A stretch of DNA of 64,000 nt from Flavobacterium sp. 102 (GTDB lineage Bacteria > Bacteroidota > Bacteroidia > Flavobacteriales > Flavobacteriaceae). Each line of letters starts with the position of its first letter. Within the stretch, counting starts at the first letter, position 1. The notes beneath the pieces were generated by a model. The model worked only from the letters and a program-made list of their open reading frames with translations, was not told where the DNA came from and made no database searches. The stretch covers positions 3,162,001-3,226,000 of the forward strand of contig NZ_RBKX01000001.1 in NCBI RefSeq assembly GCF_003634615.1. The letters are read 5' to 3'. Position numbers and translations under genes: made by a program. This document shows, in pieces, positions 25,386 to 35,800 of this stretch.

Positions 25386-26453
25386 ATGATGTTAAAAACA
25401 CCTTCCGAAATCGATATAGTTAGAGCTACTGCATCTAAAATTAAGGATGTCGATTTTGAAAACCTTGCCTTCGGAAATACTTTTACTGACCACATGTTAA
25501 TCTGTGATTTCAAAGAAGGGCAATGGCAAAAACCAGTTATCAAACCCTACGAACCGTTTTTAATTGATCCGTCTGCTAAAGTGTTTCATTATGGTCAAGC
25601 CATTTTTGAAGGCATGAAAGCTTATAAAGATGAAAATGATGACGTTTGGTTGTTCAGACCGGATGAAAATTTACATCGCTTCAACAAATCGGCCAAAAGA
25701 ATGGCCATGCCGGAAGTTCCGGAAAACATCTTCATTGGTGGTTTAAATACTATTCTCGATTTAGAAAAAGATTGGGTAAAAAAAGGCTTAGGCAACACTT
25801 TATACATCAGACCTTTTATGATTGCGATTGGTTCGGGCGTTATTGCGCAACCCTCAACTCAATATCGATTTATGATTATCCTTTCGCCTGCTCGTTCTTA
25901 TTATTCGGGTGAAGTGAAAGTAATTATTGCAGAACATTTCAGTCGCGCTGCCAATGGCGGAATCGGAGCGGCAAAAGCGGCCGGAAATTATTCGGCACAA
26001 TTTTATCCACAAAAATTAGCTCAGGAAAAAGGATTCCAACAAATCATTTGGACGGATGATGCCACGCATACCAAACTGGAAGAAGCCGGAACAATGAACG
26101 TGTTTTTCAGAATCAACGATACTTTATATACGGCACCAACCAGCGAAAGAATTTTGGATGGTGTAACGCGTAAAAGTTTAATTGACTTGGCCAAACGCGA
26201 AGGTATTAAAGTGGAAGTGCGTTCGGTATTGGTAGAAGAGTTAGTAAACGCTGCCAAAGACGGAAGTTTAAAAGAAATTTTTGGTGCCGGAACTGCTGCG
26301 GTAGTGAATCCAATTGTTGGTTTCCAATACAAAGACGTGTATTATGAGTTGCCTAAATTAGAAAACTCATTCGCTTTAGAATTAAAAGACAAGCTGACTA
26401 AAATTCAATACAAATTGGCCGACGATACTTTTGGTTGGACAGTTAAAGTGTAG
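25386..26453 (+). CDS. ilvE: Branched-chain amino acid aminotransferase
   Basis: Transfers amino groups between glutamate and the keto acids of leucine, isoleucine and valine (PLP fold type IV). 355 residues: the start of the large BCAT type, VFHYGQAIFEGMKAY, RPDENLHRF, IRPFMIAIG, PLP lysine Lys197 in GAAKAAGNYSAQ, EEAGTMNVFF, and GAGTAAVVNPI. The product keto acids are substrates of the branched-chain E1 dehydrogenase encoded at 61566-63542, though the genes are far apart. A start at the second Met is equally possible. A terminator follows the stop. Confidence 0.94.
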   Translation: MMLKTPSEIDIVRATASKIKDVDFENLAFGNTFTDHMLICDFKEGQWQKPVIKPYEPFLIDPSAKVFHYGQAIFEGMKAYKDENDDVWLFRPDENLHRFNKSAKRMAMPEVPENIFIGGLNTILDLEKDWVKKGLGNTLYIRPFMIAIGSGVIAQPSTQYRFMIILSPARSYYSGEVKVIIAEHFSRAANGGIGAAKAAGNYSAQFYPQKLAQEKGFQQIIWTDDATHTKLEEAGTMNVFFRINDTLYTAPTSERILDGVTRKSLIDLAKREGIKVEVRSVLVEELVNAAKDGSLKEIFGAGTAAVVNPIVGFQYKDVYYELPKLENSFALELKDKLTKIQYKLADDTFGWTVKV

Positions 26454-26487
26454 TGTTCAGTTGACAGTGTTCAGCTTAAAATAATAG

Positions 26488-26512
26488 CTCCGGGGAAACT
26501 CGGAGTTTTTTT
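26488..26512 (+). terminator. Terminator after ilvE
   Basis: GC-rich stem CTCCG / CGGAG with a short loop and a run of seven T residues. Confidence 0.75.
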
Positions 26513-26595
26513 ATTTATAATTATTATGATTCCAGAAACTAAAAGCAACAATCTAGGCAAACTTTAATTAATTTTAGCAAAGCAAATAATGGACA

Positions 26596-27411
26596 ATGAC
26601 TTATTTAACTTTTGAACCGCATGCCGATTTATCAGCTTTTATCAATTGCTATTGGACACTAAATTCCCCCAAAGAAGCTTATCCTGAAAGACAACGTATT
26701 GTTCCGGATGGTTGTATGGAAATGATATTTCATTGTGGCGATTTATACCAACAGTATATTGAAGGTGACCATTATATCATTCAACCAAAATGTTTTGTGT
26801 TTGGACAAATTACCAAACCATTGTATATTGAGCCTACAGGTCATACCGACATTTTTGCGATTCGTTTTGAAACAGATGGGTTTACGCCTTTTATTACTAT
26901 GCCGATTAGCAATATGGAAAACCGAGCCGTTCCATTGGAAGAACTATTTGGCGAAGCCGGAATAATTTTTCAACACAAAATACTCGAAGCCACCACGACT
27001 GAAGAGCGAATTCAAATAGCCGAAAAATTTTTACTAAATGCGCTAACGGATGCCAAACAAATTGACAAAACCATCAAAGAAAGCGTGGCGATGATGTTGG
27101 AATTGAAAGGGCAATTGTCTATCGATGAATTATCGGAGAATATGAAAATCAACCGAAGAATGCTGGAACGAAAATTTGCCACGATAATTGGCGTTAGTCC
27201 TAAACAATTGGCTAAAATCGTCAGGCTACAAACTACCTTAAAAATGGTCTTAAAGAATGATTTCAAAAGCTTTACTGAAATTGCTCACGACAACCATTAC
27301 TACGATCAAGCCCATTTTGTAAAAGAATTCAAGGAGTTTACCGGTGTTAGTCCAAAAGCGTTTTATTCTGAAAATTTAAAACTGTCCAACTTGTTTACGG
27401 AAAACGAATAA
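26596..27411 (+). CDS. AraC-family transcriptional regulator
   Basis: 271 residues. N-terminal ligand-type domain beginning LTFEPHADLSAFINCYWTLN and including RIVPDGCMEMIFHCGD and CFVFGQITKP, as in the DUF6597 subgroup. C-terminal double helix-turn-helix (about 175-260) ends with the AraC signature SFTEIAHDNHYYDQAHFVKE followed by EFTGVSPKAF. Target and ligand unknown. The next gene starts 70 bases on and may be its target or simply co-transcribed. Confidence 0.9.
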   Translation: MTYLTFEPHADLSAFINCYWTLNSPKEAYPERQRIVPDGCMEMIFHCGDLYQQYIEGDHYIIQPKCFVFGQITKPLYIEPTGHTDIFAIRFETDGFTPFITMPISNMENRAVPLEELFGEAGIIFQHKILEATTTEERIQIAEKFLLNALTDAKQIDKTIKESVAMMLELKGQLSIDELSENMKINRRMLERKFATIIGVSPKQLAKIVRLQTTLKMVLKNDFKSFTEIAHDNHYYDQAHFVKEFKEFTGVSPKAFYSENLKLSNLFTENE

Positions 27412-27481
27412 GTTGTCGCGTTTTTACAATTTTGTCAGCAAAGGAACGCTCATCTTTGTCTTCTCATTTAAAACAAACATT

Positions 27482-27925
27482 ATGAAAACTATCCTTAGCT
27501 TACTTACACTTTTTACCATTTTTTCTTTTACTCCAAAAGGAGAAACTCCCAAACTAGGCTTTCTGCATGGCACTTGGAAAATGGAAGCCAAAGAAAATTA
27601 TGAAACTTGGGAAATGGTTAATGACCATGAACTAAAAGGCAGTTCTTATAGAATAAAAGGCGATAAAAAAATCACTACCGAGAATTTGTCTATCAAAATC
27701 TCAGGAGATAAAGCAACTTACACTGCCATAGTTCTCGACCAAAATAACGGACAACCGGTTGATTTTGTTTTAAATAAAGAAGTGAAAAACAAATTCTCCT
27801 TTGAAAACCTAACCCACGATTTTCCTAAAAAAATACAATATACTGTTGTCGATGACAAAACCTTGTTTGTGGAAGTTTTAGGAGATAACGATCAGGGATT
27901 TTCGTATAAGATGTTGAAGCAGTAG
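27482..27925 (+). CDS. Secreted DUF6265-like protein
   Basis: From ATG 27482 the product is 147 residues and opens with a signal peptide (MKTILSLLTLFTIFSFTPKG). The mature part, LGFLHGTWKMEAKENYETWE, GSSYRIKGDKKI, then FENLTHDFPKKIQY and a C-terminal FSYKMLK, is a small lipocalin-like barrel matching DUF6265. A longer reading from TTG at 27413 would bury the signal peptide and is rejected. It follows the AraC-type regulator on the same strand. Function unknown. Confidence 0.75.
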   Translation: MKTILSLLTLFTIFSFTPKGETPKLGFLHGTWKMEAKENYETWEMVNDHELKGSSYRIKGDKKITTENLSIKISGDKATYTAIVLDQNNGQPVDFVLNKEVKNKFSFENLTHDFPKKIQYTVVDDKTLFVEVLGDNDQGFSYKMLKQ

Positions 27926-27941
27926 TAGAGGAGGGATAAGG

Positions 27942-28006
27942 GAAAAGTCAAAAGGGATAAGTAAGTCCTCGTTTAAACGATATGAACTTTTCCCTTTTGA
28001 CTTTTC
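27942..28006. terminator. Long inverted repeat between convergent genes
   Basis: 15-bp perfect arms GAAAAGTCAAAAGGG (27942-27956) and CCCTTTTGACTTTTC (27992-28006), with a 10-bp palindrome CGTTTAAACG at 27970-27979 in the spacer. It lies between the stops of the DUF6265-like gene (+) and the AI-2E permease gene (-), so a bidirectional terminator is the simplest reading. Related GATAAGGGAAAAG text recurs near 29250. Confidence 0.55.
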
Positions 28007-28017
28007 ACTTAATACTT

Positions 28018-29118
28018 TTACTCTTTCGGCACCGGTTTACGCCGCCATCTGAAAGACTTTGGTAAGTCATCGCCTAAAAGATAACCCCAAGCTTCAAGGG
28101 ATTCAACCCTGTCAAAAACTACTTTCATCATGGCCATCAACGGAATCGCCAAGAACATTCCGGCTACACCTCCGAGACCGCCACCTATAACAATCCCGAC
28201 AATAGAAGCAATCGGATTGATTTCAACTTTTGAACTAACAATCCATGGTACTAAAAGATTGTTGTCGATAATTTGTACGACCACATTCACTACAATTATT
28301 CCAATAATGATAGACAAGTCACTTGATCCGGTTAGCGAGGCGATTATGGTAAGCAGTCCGGCAATTAGAATTCCGATGTAAGGGATTAAGTTTAAAAGAC
28401 CGGTTACAACCCCTAATAAAATAGCATATTCAACACCTAGAAATAACAATCCTACCGTTGTAAGACCTGAAACAATCAGCAACTCTATCAACAGTCCTAA
28501 AATATAGCTTTGCACAGAAATCTTTATGGTCGTGATAACATCTTGAAGCACACCATGGTATTTTATATTAAATAATTTGGAGAAGAATTTGGTGAAATGC
28601 GTTCTGTATAACAATATTAAAAACATATAAATCGGAATCAACACCATCGTAAGCATCGTATCGGTAAAAGTAACTAAGGTGATTCCGATGATTTCTTTTC
28701 CGCTATCGGCTGAACTGCTGGTTGCATTACTAACCATTACATCTTGTTCTCTTTTACTAAAGTTAAATGTTTCCGTAACGTAGGCCTGTATATTATGGTA
28801 ATGAATGTTTACGTTTCTTTTAATCTTACCCCAATCATCGGCCATATCAGCCACCTGAATAGTAATGAAATAAAAAATAGCAATAAAAATCAAAGAGAAA
28901 AGCATGACACTGATTAAGGACGCCAAAACGTTGGGCATGTGTAACTTATTACTTAGAAACCCCGTTACGGGTCTTAGCAATATGGCAAACAATAACGCCA
29001 ACAATAAAGGAGAAAGAACGCTTTGTCCGATATAGAATAAAAAACCAAGTGCTATTATTATAATAAGTATAAAAGCAAATCTTGCATAAAACGGTAGCTG
29101 TTGTATGTCTGTTGTCAT
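28018..29118 (-). CDS. AI-2E family transporter (PerM/TqsA type)
   Basis: 366 residues, inner membrane. Hydrophobic pairs at about 12-60 and 65-90, a soluble loop 90-150, then four or five helices with family motifs LLALLFAILLRPVTGFL, GVVTGLLNLIPYIGILIAG, NLLVPWIVSSKVEINPIASI and GGVAGMFLAIPLMAMMKV. Family members export AI-2 or act as Na+/H+ antiporters; the substrate cannot be told. Single gene, convergent with the DUF6265-like gene. Confidence 0.88.
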   Translation of the reverse strand: MTTDIQQLPFYARFAFILIIIIALGFLFYIGQSVLSPLLLALLFAILLRPVTGFLSNKLHMPNVLASLISVMLFSLIFIAIFYFITIQVADMADDWGKIKRNVNIHYHNIQAYVTETFNFSKREQDVMVSNATSSSADSGKEIIGITLVTFTDTMLTMVLIPIYMFLILLYRTHFTKFFSKLFNIKYHGVLQDVITTIKISVQSYILGLLIELLIVSGLTTVGLLFLGVEYAILLGVVTGLLNLIPYIGILIAGLLTIIASLTGSSDLSIIIGIIVVNVVVQIIDNNLLVPWIVSSKVEINPIASIVGIVIGGGLGGVAGMFLAIPLMAMMKVVFDRVESLEAWGYLLGDDLPKSFRWRRKPVPKE

Positions 29119-29298
29119 AATAAATATTGATTGGTTAATTACTTGGCAATTATGATTTTAATACCCTACAAATTTCGGAGAATCTACCCTGCGGATTATT
29201 ATACAATCCGGTCGATTATTTACATGATTACAATAAGAAATTCATATTGCCTTATCCCTTTTCCCTTATCGCTCATTATTCAATAACCTCAAAAAACC

Positions 29299-29306
29299 TA
29301 TATTTG
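29299..29306 (+). promoter_or_regulatory. -7 promoter box of the S1/P1 nuclease gene
   Basis: TATATTTG, a perfect TAnnTTTG 20 bases before the ATG at 29327. Confidence 0.55.
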
Positions 29307-29326
29307 TCTTTACCAAAATTCCAACT

Positions 29327-30082
29327 ATGAAACGCCTATTCTTACTCCTTTTCTTAATGCTATTCTTTACAACTCATTCTTTCGCTTGGGGCAAAAAAGG
29401 ACACATTATGGTGGCGGAAGCCGCTTTTAACCAACTGGATGCCGCTACAAAAAAGAAAGTGTTATTCTATCTTGACGGCATGACCATACAACAAGCCGCT
29501 ACTTGGATGGATGAAGTGAGTCAAAAACCGGGTTATGGTTATATGAAAACTTATCACTATGTGAATTTTAACAAAGGCGAAAAAGTAACGCTCAAAAAAG
29601 GCAATAACATCCTATCTGTTTTAGATAAAACCATCCGTGAGTTACAAAACAAAAAGCAATTCAATAAAGCCCAAATCAGAACGAAGTTGCTGTTTTTGTT
29701 TCACTTAATCGGCGATGTTCACCAACCATTGCATGTGGGTTATGGCTATGACAAAGGCGGAAATAAAACGCAGCTCAATTATAAAAACCAAGGAACCAAC
29801 CTGCATGCGTTTTGGGACAGTGGCATTATCAGGCATAAAAAAATTAATTTGAAAGACTGTCTGTCGGCTAACCCATTCTCTAAAACAGAATTAACCAATC
29901 TTCAAAAAATCAATGTAGTGACTTGGGCACAAGAATCTAATAACCTACTGAACCAATGCTATGCTTTTCAGAAACCCAAAGTTTCTCAAAAATATGTTGA
30001 CCATAGTGCCATTATTGTAAAAAAACAAATAGCCAAAGCCGGCGTTAGATTGGCTGCTGTGTTGCGAACTGTACTAAAATAA
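29327..30082 (+). CDS. Secreted S1/P1-type zinc nuclease
   Basis: Degrades single-stranded DNA/RNA using three zinc ions. 251 residues. The signal peptide cuts before Trp21 (SFA/WGKKGH), leaving the N-terminal Trp whose amino group is a zinc ligand in this family. Other ligands are visible: His26, the Asp in ATWMDEV, HYVNF, HLIGDVHQPLHVG and NLHAFWDSGI. Periplasmic or extracellular; probably phosphate or nucleotide scavenging. The DNA glycosylase gene follows after 2 bases. Confidence 0.92.
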   Translation: MKRLFLLLFLMLFFTTHSFAWGKKGHIMVAEAAFNQLDAATKKKVLFYLDGMTIQQAATWMDEVSQKPGYGYMKTYHYVNFNKGEKVTLKKGNNILSVLDKTIRELQNKKQFNKAQIRTKLLFLFHLIGDVHQPLHVGYGYDKGGNKTQLNYKNQGTNLHAFWDSGIIRHKKINLKDCLSANPFSKTELTNLQKINVVTWAQESNNLLNQCYAFQKPKVSQKYVDHSAIIVKKQIAKAGVRLAAVLRTVLK

Positions 30083-30084
30083 AG

Positions 30085-30582
30085 ATGAAAATTTACTCCT
30101 TCCCTTCTATTTCCTCTCCAACAGCCAAAATATTAATATTGGGTACTATGCCGGGAGAAGCTTCGTTGCGCGCTAATGAATATTACGGACATCCGAGAAA
30201 TAATTTTTGGAAGTTTTTGTTCACCATTTGCCAGCAACCCTTTTCAACGGATTATGAAACTAAGAAAAGTCTTTTGCTGCAAAATAAGATTGCTTTATGG
30301 GATGTATTACAAGCCTGTGAGCGACAAGGCAGTCTAGACAGTGCCATTATGAAAGAAGTACCAAATGATTTTATAACCTTTCTGAAAACTCATCCTAACA
30401 TTACCCATATTTACTTTAACGGACAAAAATCCGCTCATTTTTTTAAGCGCTATGTTAAGACCGAATCCATTTATACTTTGGCGACTTTGCCTTCAACAAG
30501 TCCGGCGAATGCAGGAATGTCTTTTGAAAAGAAGTTAGCCTTTTGGCAAGAAAATATTTTAAAAGGGATAACCAATAGCTAA
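30085..30582 (+). CDS. DNA-deoxyinosine/uracil glycosylase (UDG superfamily, family 6-like)
   Basis: Base-excision repair enzyme that removes deaminated bases. 165 residues. Motif A ILGTMPGEASLRANEYYGHP then RNNFW; ALWDVLQACERQGSLDSAI in the middle; motif near the end LATLPSTSPANA. The family cleaves hypoxanthine or uracil from DNA. Co-transcribed with the nuclease gene (2-base gap). Its last 24 bases overlap the end of tamL on the opposite strand. Confidence 0.87.
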   Translation: MKIYSFPSISSPTAKILILGTMPGEASLRANEYYGHPRNNFWKFLFTICQQPFSTDYETKKSLLLQNKIALWDVLQACERQGSLDSAIMKEVPNDFITFLKTHPNITHIYFNGQKSAHFFKRYVKTESIYTLATLPSTSPANAGMSFEKKLAFWQENILKGITNS

Positions 30583-32868
30583 ATTGAATACCAGATTTTC
30601 CTTGCGCCACGAACCACTGCCAAAATCAATTTGGTCTAAAACCCACCGACTGCCGTCTTCCAAATAAGGTTTTCGGATGGGGAACGCAAAATCAGTACGC
30701 AACAGTAAAAACGAAAGGTCAAATCGAAGTCCGATTCCGGTTCCGACCGCTATTTGGTCCATAAATTTTTTAGAAAATTCTGCACCCGGTTTATCCGGAT
30801 TTTTGTTCATCAACCATATATTTCCAGCATCTACAAATACGGCACCTTTGACAAAACTGAACAATTTGGTTCGATACTCGGTATTGAATTCCAGTTTAAT
30901 ATCACCTGATTGATCGGGCAAAAAAGAACTCGTTCCCGGTTCCGGAAGATAAGAACCCGGACCAATAGAACGCGAACGGAAAGCACGAATACTATTGGTA
31001 CCACCAATAAAAAACTGTTTGATAAAAGGAAGTTCGGTAGAATTGCCATAGCCGTAACCGACGCCAACAATAATTCTGCTCGCCAATTGAGACTCTGTAC
31101 CGATTTTCATATAATGGCGAAAATCATTTTCAAATTTGACAAATTGACTGAAAGGAACACCAAGCACTTTAATCGTATCGCCTTGTTTTACATTGGCACC
31201 GGTAATTAAACCCGTCAAGGTAGCCGAAGTATCAAACATTCCTTTATAATAAATGGTATGTTTCCTTGCCGTTTCCATGGTATTGGTATAAGTATAGGAA
31301 TAAGTCGGGCCAAAAATCAGTTGCTTTTCAATGACTTTCGCCAAAGTTGGATTGGCCTCAATTTGCTCATAATACAAACTGGTCACATTATTCGGACTGA
31401 CATATTGGATATTAGTGACATTGAATTGGTGTTCCTTACGGATGTTTTCTTTCCATAAATAACCAAAAGAACCTTTAAAGGAATTAAGCGCATACAATTG
31501 TTCTCTTTTCTGAAATTCATAACCAATCGTGGCTTTGGTTTTGGGTACAAATCCGCTGGAAGATTTTAATTTAAAAGGCGCTACAAAACGAGGCCAAATC
31601 AAACTCGCTTCCGAACCTACTCTATAAACATCAAAGCCGTTATTCTGACCGGATACTTGAACTTCTAATCCGCCAAAAACAGAAACCGTAAACAATTCGG
31701 CTCCTTTAAAAGTATTGCGGTTGCTCCAATTCACATTCAATTCGGTTCCGGTGTAGTTGGCCGAATTGGTTTTACCCAAAAGTTCTACCCGAATCGATTT
31801 CTTTTTATAAGGCGTGAGATAATAATAAGCATCCAAAACATTATCCAAAGAATCAGAAACGGTAAACTGGTTCTTTACAAACTTGAACGTTCCCAAATTT
31901 ACCAATCGATTGAGCGAAAGATTGTGATCGGTTCGGTTGTAAAGGTCATTTTTAGAAAAATAAAGCGTTCTGTCAAAGATGCGTGGGTTGAATGTTTTTT
32001 CCTTGTCAACTATCGTAAAATCTTTATACTGTACAACCGCTGTCGTGTCTTTCTCTTGTTTGTCCAAACGGCGCTTATTGTCTTTGATAGAATAATTGGG
32101 AAAGATGGTTATTTTGCCAATGGTAAACACTTTTTTGGCTTGCTCGGGCGTTTCAGGTTTGACTTTTACAATTAAATCGGTTTCATAACTTCCAACGGTG
32201 CTGTCGACTTGTATTACCATATAATCCGGACCGAAATAATAATAGCCTTGTTCTTTGAGTCGGGCATCAATTCCGACACGCTCTGCTTTTACCACCTCTA
32301 AATCATAGCCATCACCTTTCTTAAAAAGAGTTTTGTCCTGAGTCGCCGCAATTGCTTTTCCTAATGAAGTAGAATCGGTAGGGAATTTGATTTCTTTAAT
32401 GCGGTATTGTTGGCCGGGCATTGCTGTAAATTCTGTGGTAGCACGTTTGCCTATTTTGGTAGAATCGGCCGTTGCCGTCGCTTTAAAATAGCCTCGATTT
32501 TCTAAATAATTTTGGAGCAAACGGGTATTGTAATCCAAATCAACCTGACTGAATAAAACCGGTGGTTCGCCAACTTTAGTTCGCAACCAATGGCGAAAAC
32601 CTTTTTGCTTTTTGGGTTCGCCAGCCAGATTGTAGAAAAACAATTTGGCTCGAATTCCTAAAAATTTAGTATTGGGTTTGGGACGTACCAATAGCTTTAG
32701 TTCTTTGGCTAATGCCTTGCGTTCTTTTTTGGAAATTGACGTATCTACTACTTTCACTTTGCCGCCAACATACAACAATTCGCCTTCAGGTAAACGCTTG
32801 GTATTGCTGCAGGACGATGCAATTAGCAACAGTAAAAAAATAAAACAATATCGGTTTAATGCTTTCAT
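30559..32868 (-). CDS. tamL: TamL, lipoprotein BamA/TamA-family outer-membrane protein
   Basis: 769 residues. Signal peptide with lipobox Cys20 (LLIASSC), so the mature protein is lipid-anchored, unlike proteobacterial TamA. POTRA-like periplasmic repeats (about 30-330; VDLDYNTRLLQNYLENRGYF) and a C-terminal 16-strand Omp85 barrel (about 370-769) with the family motif QFFIGGTNSIRAFRSRSIGP. It ends in aromatic Phe (NLAIGYPF), as barrel proteins do. It is 10 bases downstream of tamB; together they form the translocation and assembly module spanning the envelope. Confidence 0.92.
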   Translation of the reverse strand: MKALNRYCFIFLLLLIASSCSNTKRLPEGELLYVGGKVKVVDTSISKKERKALAKELKLLVRPKPNTKFLGIRAKLFFYNLAGEPKKQKGFRHWLRTKVGEPPVLFSQVDLDYNTRLLQNYLENRGYFKATATADSTKIGKRATTEFTAMPGQQYRIKEIKFPTDSTSLGKAIAATQDKTLFKKGDGYDLEVVKAERVGIDARLKEQGYYYFGPDYMVIQVDSTVGSYETDLIVKVKPETPEQAKKVFTIGKITIFPNYSIKDNKRRLDKQEKDTTAVVQYKDFTIVDKEKTFNPRIFDRTLYFSKNDLYNRTDHNLSLNRLVNLGTFKFVKNQFTVSDSLDNVLDAYYYLTPYKKKSIRVELLGKTNSANYTGTELNVNWSNRNTFKGAELFTVSVFGGLEVQVSGQNNGFDVYRVGSEASLIWPRFVAPFKLKSSSGFVPKTKATIGYEFQKREQLYALNSFKGSFGYLWKENIRKEHQFNVTNIQYVSPNNVTSLYYEQIEANPTLAKVIEKQLIFGPTYSYTYTNTMETARKHTIYYKGMFDTSATLTGLITGANVKQGDTIKVLGVPFSQFVKFENDFRHYMKIGTESQLASRIIVGVGYGYGNSTELPFIKQFFIGGTNSIRAFRSRSIGPGSYLPEPGTSSFLPDQSGDIKLEFNTEYRTKLFSFVKGAVFVDAGNIWLMNKNPDKPGAEFSKKFMDQIAVGTGIGLRFDLSFLLLRTDFAFPIRKPYLEDGSRWVLDQIDFGSGSWRKENLVFNLAIGYPF

Positions 32869-32878
32869 ATTTTAATCT

Positions 32879-35800
32879 CTATTCCGGCTTTATAGGTTGT
32901 TCCGCTTTTTCCTTTTCTAAGCGTTTTTCTTCCTTAGCTTTTCTTTTCAACTTCCTTTTGATTTCTTTTTCTTCTTCGGAGCGGTGAAAAAGTTCGCTGA
33001 ACTTATTGTAATCCATAGTGATGATAAAAGCCACTCCGGTTTCTATTACTTGTCCTTGTAAAGCGACTTGGTATTCATTTTTTCGATAAGCTCTTAGGGT
33101 GTATCGCCCGTCTTTAGATAGTTTGTAATCTAGAGAAACATCTCCGGCAATATTGGTGGCATCCCGATTAACTTGTTCCGGTCCTTCAATCCCAAAACTA
33201 CTTCCAACACTTACTTTCAATCGATCATCCAACAATTGTTTGGAAACGCCTACGTTCAAATCGGTTCGATTGGCCTTTTCACCAGTAGTGTAATCATCGG
33301 TGGCTTCTAAGTCTAAATCGAGTTCAACGCCTTTGATTAAATCTCCGGCCAAATTGTTCAATTGTTGCGACAATATTTTGCTCACACTTTGACGGGCAAA
33401 GGTTTCTGTTCCGGTTCCGGCTTCGCTGGCAAAAGGGTTTTCTCCGATAAAACGATTCAACAACAACAGCGCAAATACCTGTTTGTTCATTTCATCCGGC
33501 TGTTGGCGTAGTTGTTCTAATTTGGTTCGCGTGGTGTTCACTATTTCAGAAGAAACATTATAATTACCTTCCGGCAAAATGATATCAAAAGCAATAGTAG
33601 GCTTTAGCAATTCACCAGTCATTTTCAACACAGTTTCAAAAGGAATTCGCTGTTTATAGGTATTTCTCACCGTCGGAGAAATATCGCCCAACTGGTCATC
33701 GAGCAAATCAATCGGCGCGGTTTTAGTTTTATAAACGGCTTTGATATTAATATCTGCCGTCGTCGGTTCGCCTGTCCATAAAATATAACTGCCGCTCTGG
33801 ATTTCGAATTTTCTTTTCAGGAAATTAAAGGTCATTTCATACGAACCTTCTTGAAGTTCGTAACGTCCGGTTAGCGAAGTTTTTCCGGATTCGTCGATGC
33901 TTCCGTTAAGTTGGGCTTCGCCTTTCACTTTAAGGTAATCGCCATTTCCTTTATCAATAACCAAAGTCAATTCGGCTTCTTTATCGACTTCAATATTGAC
34001 CGAAATATTCATCCCCTTAAATTTGGACTGGTTGAGCGAATCCAAAGCAACATTGAATCTTTCGTCTATGGGTGGCGCATCTTGGTCGATAAATTCAACG
34101 ATGCCTTCTCTATCGGCTATAGCCGGATCTGATTGTGGTAAAACAATGGTCAATTCTGTGTTTTTATTGACTTTAATACTTCCATCGACAATCGGTTTGT
34201 TCAAATCTCCGTTGATGCGCAAACGCGAATCGACATAGAGTTTACCGTAATACAAATCATTGTCTTTCGCAGTCGAATTGGTCACTTTAAAATTATCGGC
34301 ATTGATCCTAAGGTTAAAAGCATAATCGCGATAATTCGGCGTATCTATTTTCCCTCGCAGTTCTAAAGTATTTTTTTCGGAATCACCTAAACTGAACTTT
34401 TTGAACACCATACCTTCTTCTGTAAAACTCATAGAATCGTTCAGTAATTCAAAGGCCGAATTAAGCGTTTTTACTGTAAAAGCACCATTGTGGAATTGCA
34501 AATCACCTATGATTTTGGGTTGCTCAAAAGTACCTTTAATATGAAATTTTCCCGAAACATAACCGCTACTTTTTGAAAGTTGGTCGAGCGTAAACGGTTG
34601 GATGCTCAACAAATTTAAATGTTGCATATCGAGTTTTAAATCAAAACTTTGATCACCATTTCGGTAAATTCCCGCCAATCCGACTTGATTTCCTTGACCG
34701 GTAATTGCTGCTTTTACATCATAGGTATTGGCTACGCGATTGTTGATATTTAAACTGATATCGCCAATGGCTTCTTTCTTATAGGTAAAATTTCCAATAG
34801 TCAAATCCGAAGTGAAATTGGGTTGAGTCGCCAAATTTTCAAAAGTCACTTTTCCGTTAATCAAACCGCCGAAAGCCAGTGCTTCTTTTTGTACCATTCG
34901 TGATAAGGTGGCGATATCAAAATCGGTAAAGTCAATTGATAAAGGCGCATTAGCAATATTCGATTGAGACTGCAGTTTTATCATAGTATTGCCATTGCGC
35001 AACTCAAAATCATTAGCATAAATGCCTTGCTTTCCAAAACTGATCAGGTTGCTTTCCGACAAACTCCACTTTTCATAATTCAGCAGTAAATCTTCGGGTA
35101 AAAAGCGGAGTTCTGTTTTACCATTGACCGCTTTTAATGTTCCTGCCACTATGTACTGGTCTTTATTCTTATCATCCAGCAATAGCAATCTATAGCCTAA
35201 CGTATTGTCTTTTATAATACCTTCTACTAAAGTATGGGGCAAACGGAATTCCGCATTTTGTACTTCATCAATAAAGACACTATAGGCTAAGGCATTGTCT
35301 TTCGTATTGATATTAATAACCGCATTGTTAATCGTACTCGCACCATAAACGATTTTGGGCATCAAAGCTTTGAGTACAATAGTATCATTAACACTGTTAT
35401 AACGGCCGTTCATACTGATGGGCTGTAGTTGTGTAATCTCGGGAAATAATTTACTTATGATTGGATCGTTGTTGATGTTAACGCTAAAATTAAACCGTTG
35501 TGGTGAGGATACTTTTTTCTTCACCGAAGGTTCAAAATCATAATATTTGGCAAACGAATTGGACAAGGCTGTTGCGATTTGGCTCAACTGGTATTTACCT
35601 TCAATAGTCGCTTTTAAAATTTGTGATTTCACTTGTATTGCGGTTTTTTCGGCGGTTGCAGTTGCCAAAACGCTGATTGAATCCAATTGAAAATTCTCTT
35701 TCCCATTGGCAAAAAGCAAATGATGAATCGCTATTTTCCCGTTTAGATAATCGGAATCAGCGGTAGATAAATCAGCATCGACTTGACCTTTAAGTTTAAA

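Noticed and set aside
27413..27481. Extended N-terminus of the DUF6265-like protein from TTG
   Set aside because: A signal peptide begins at ATG 27482; the extension is not family-like.
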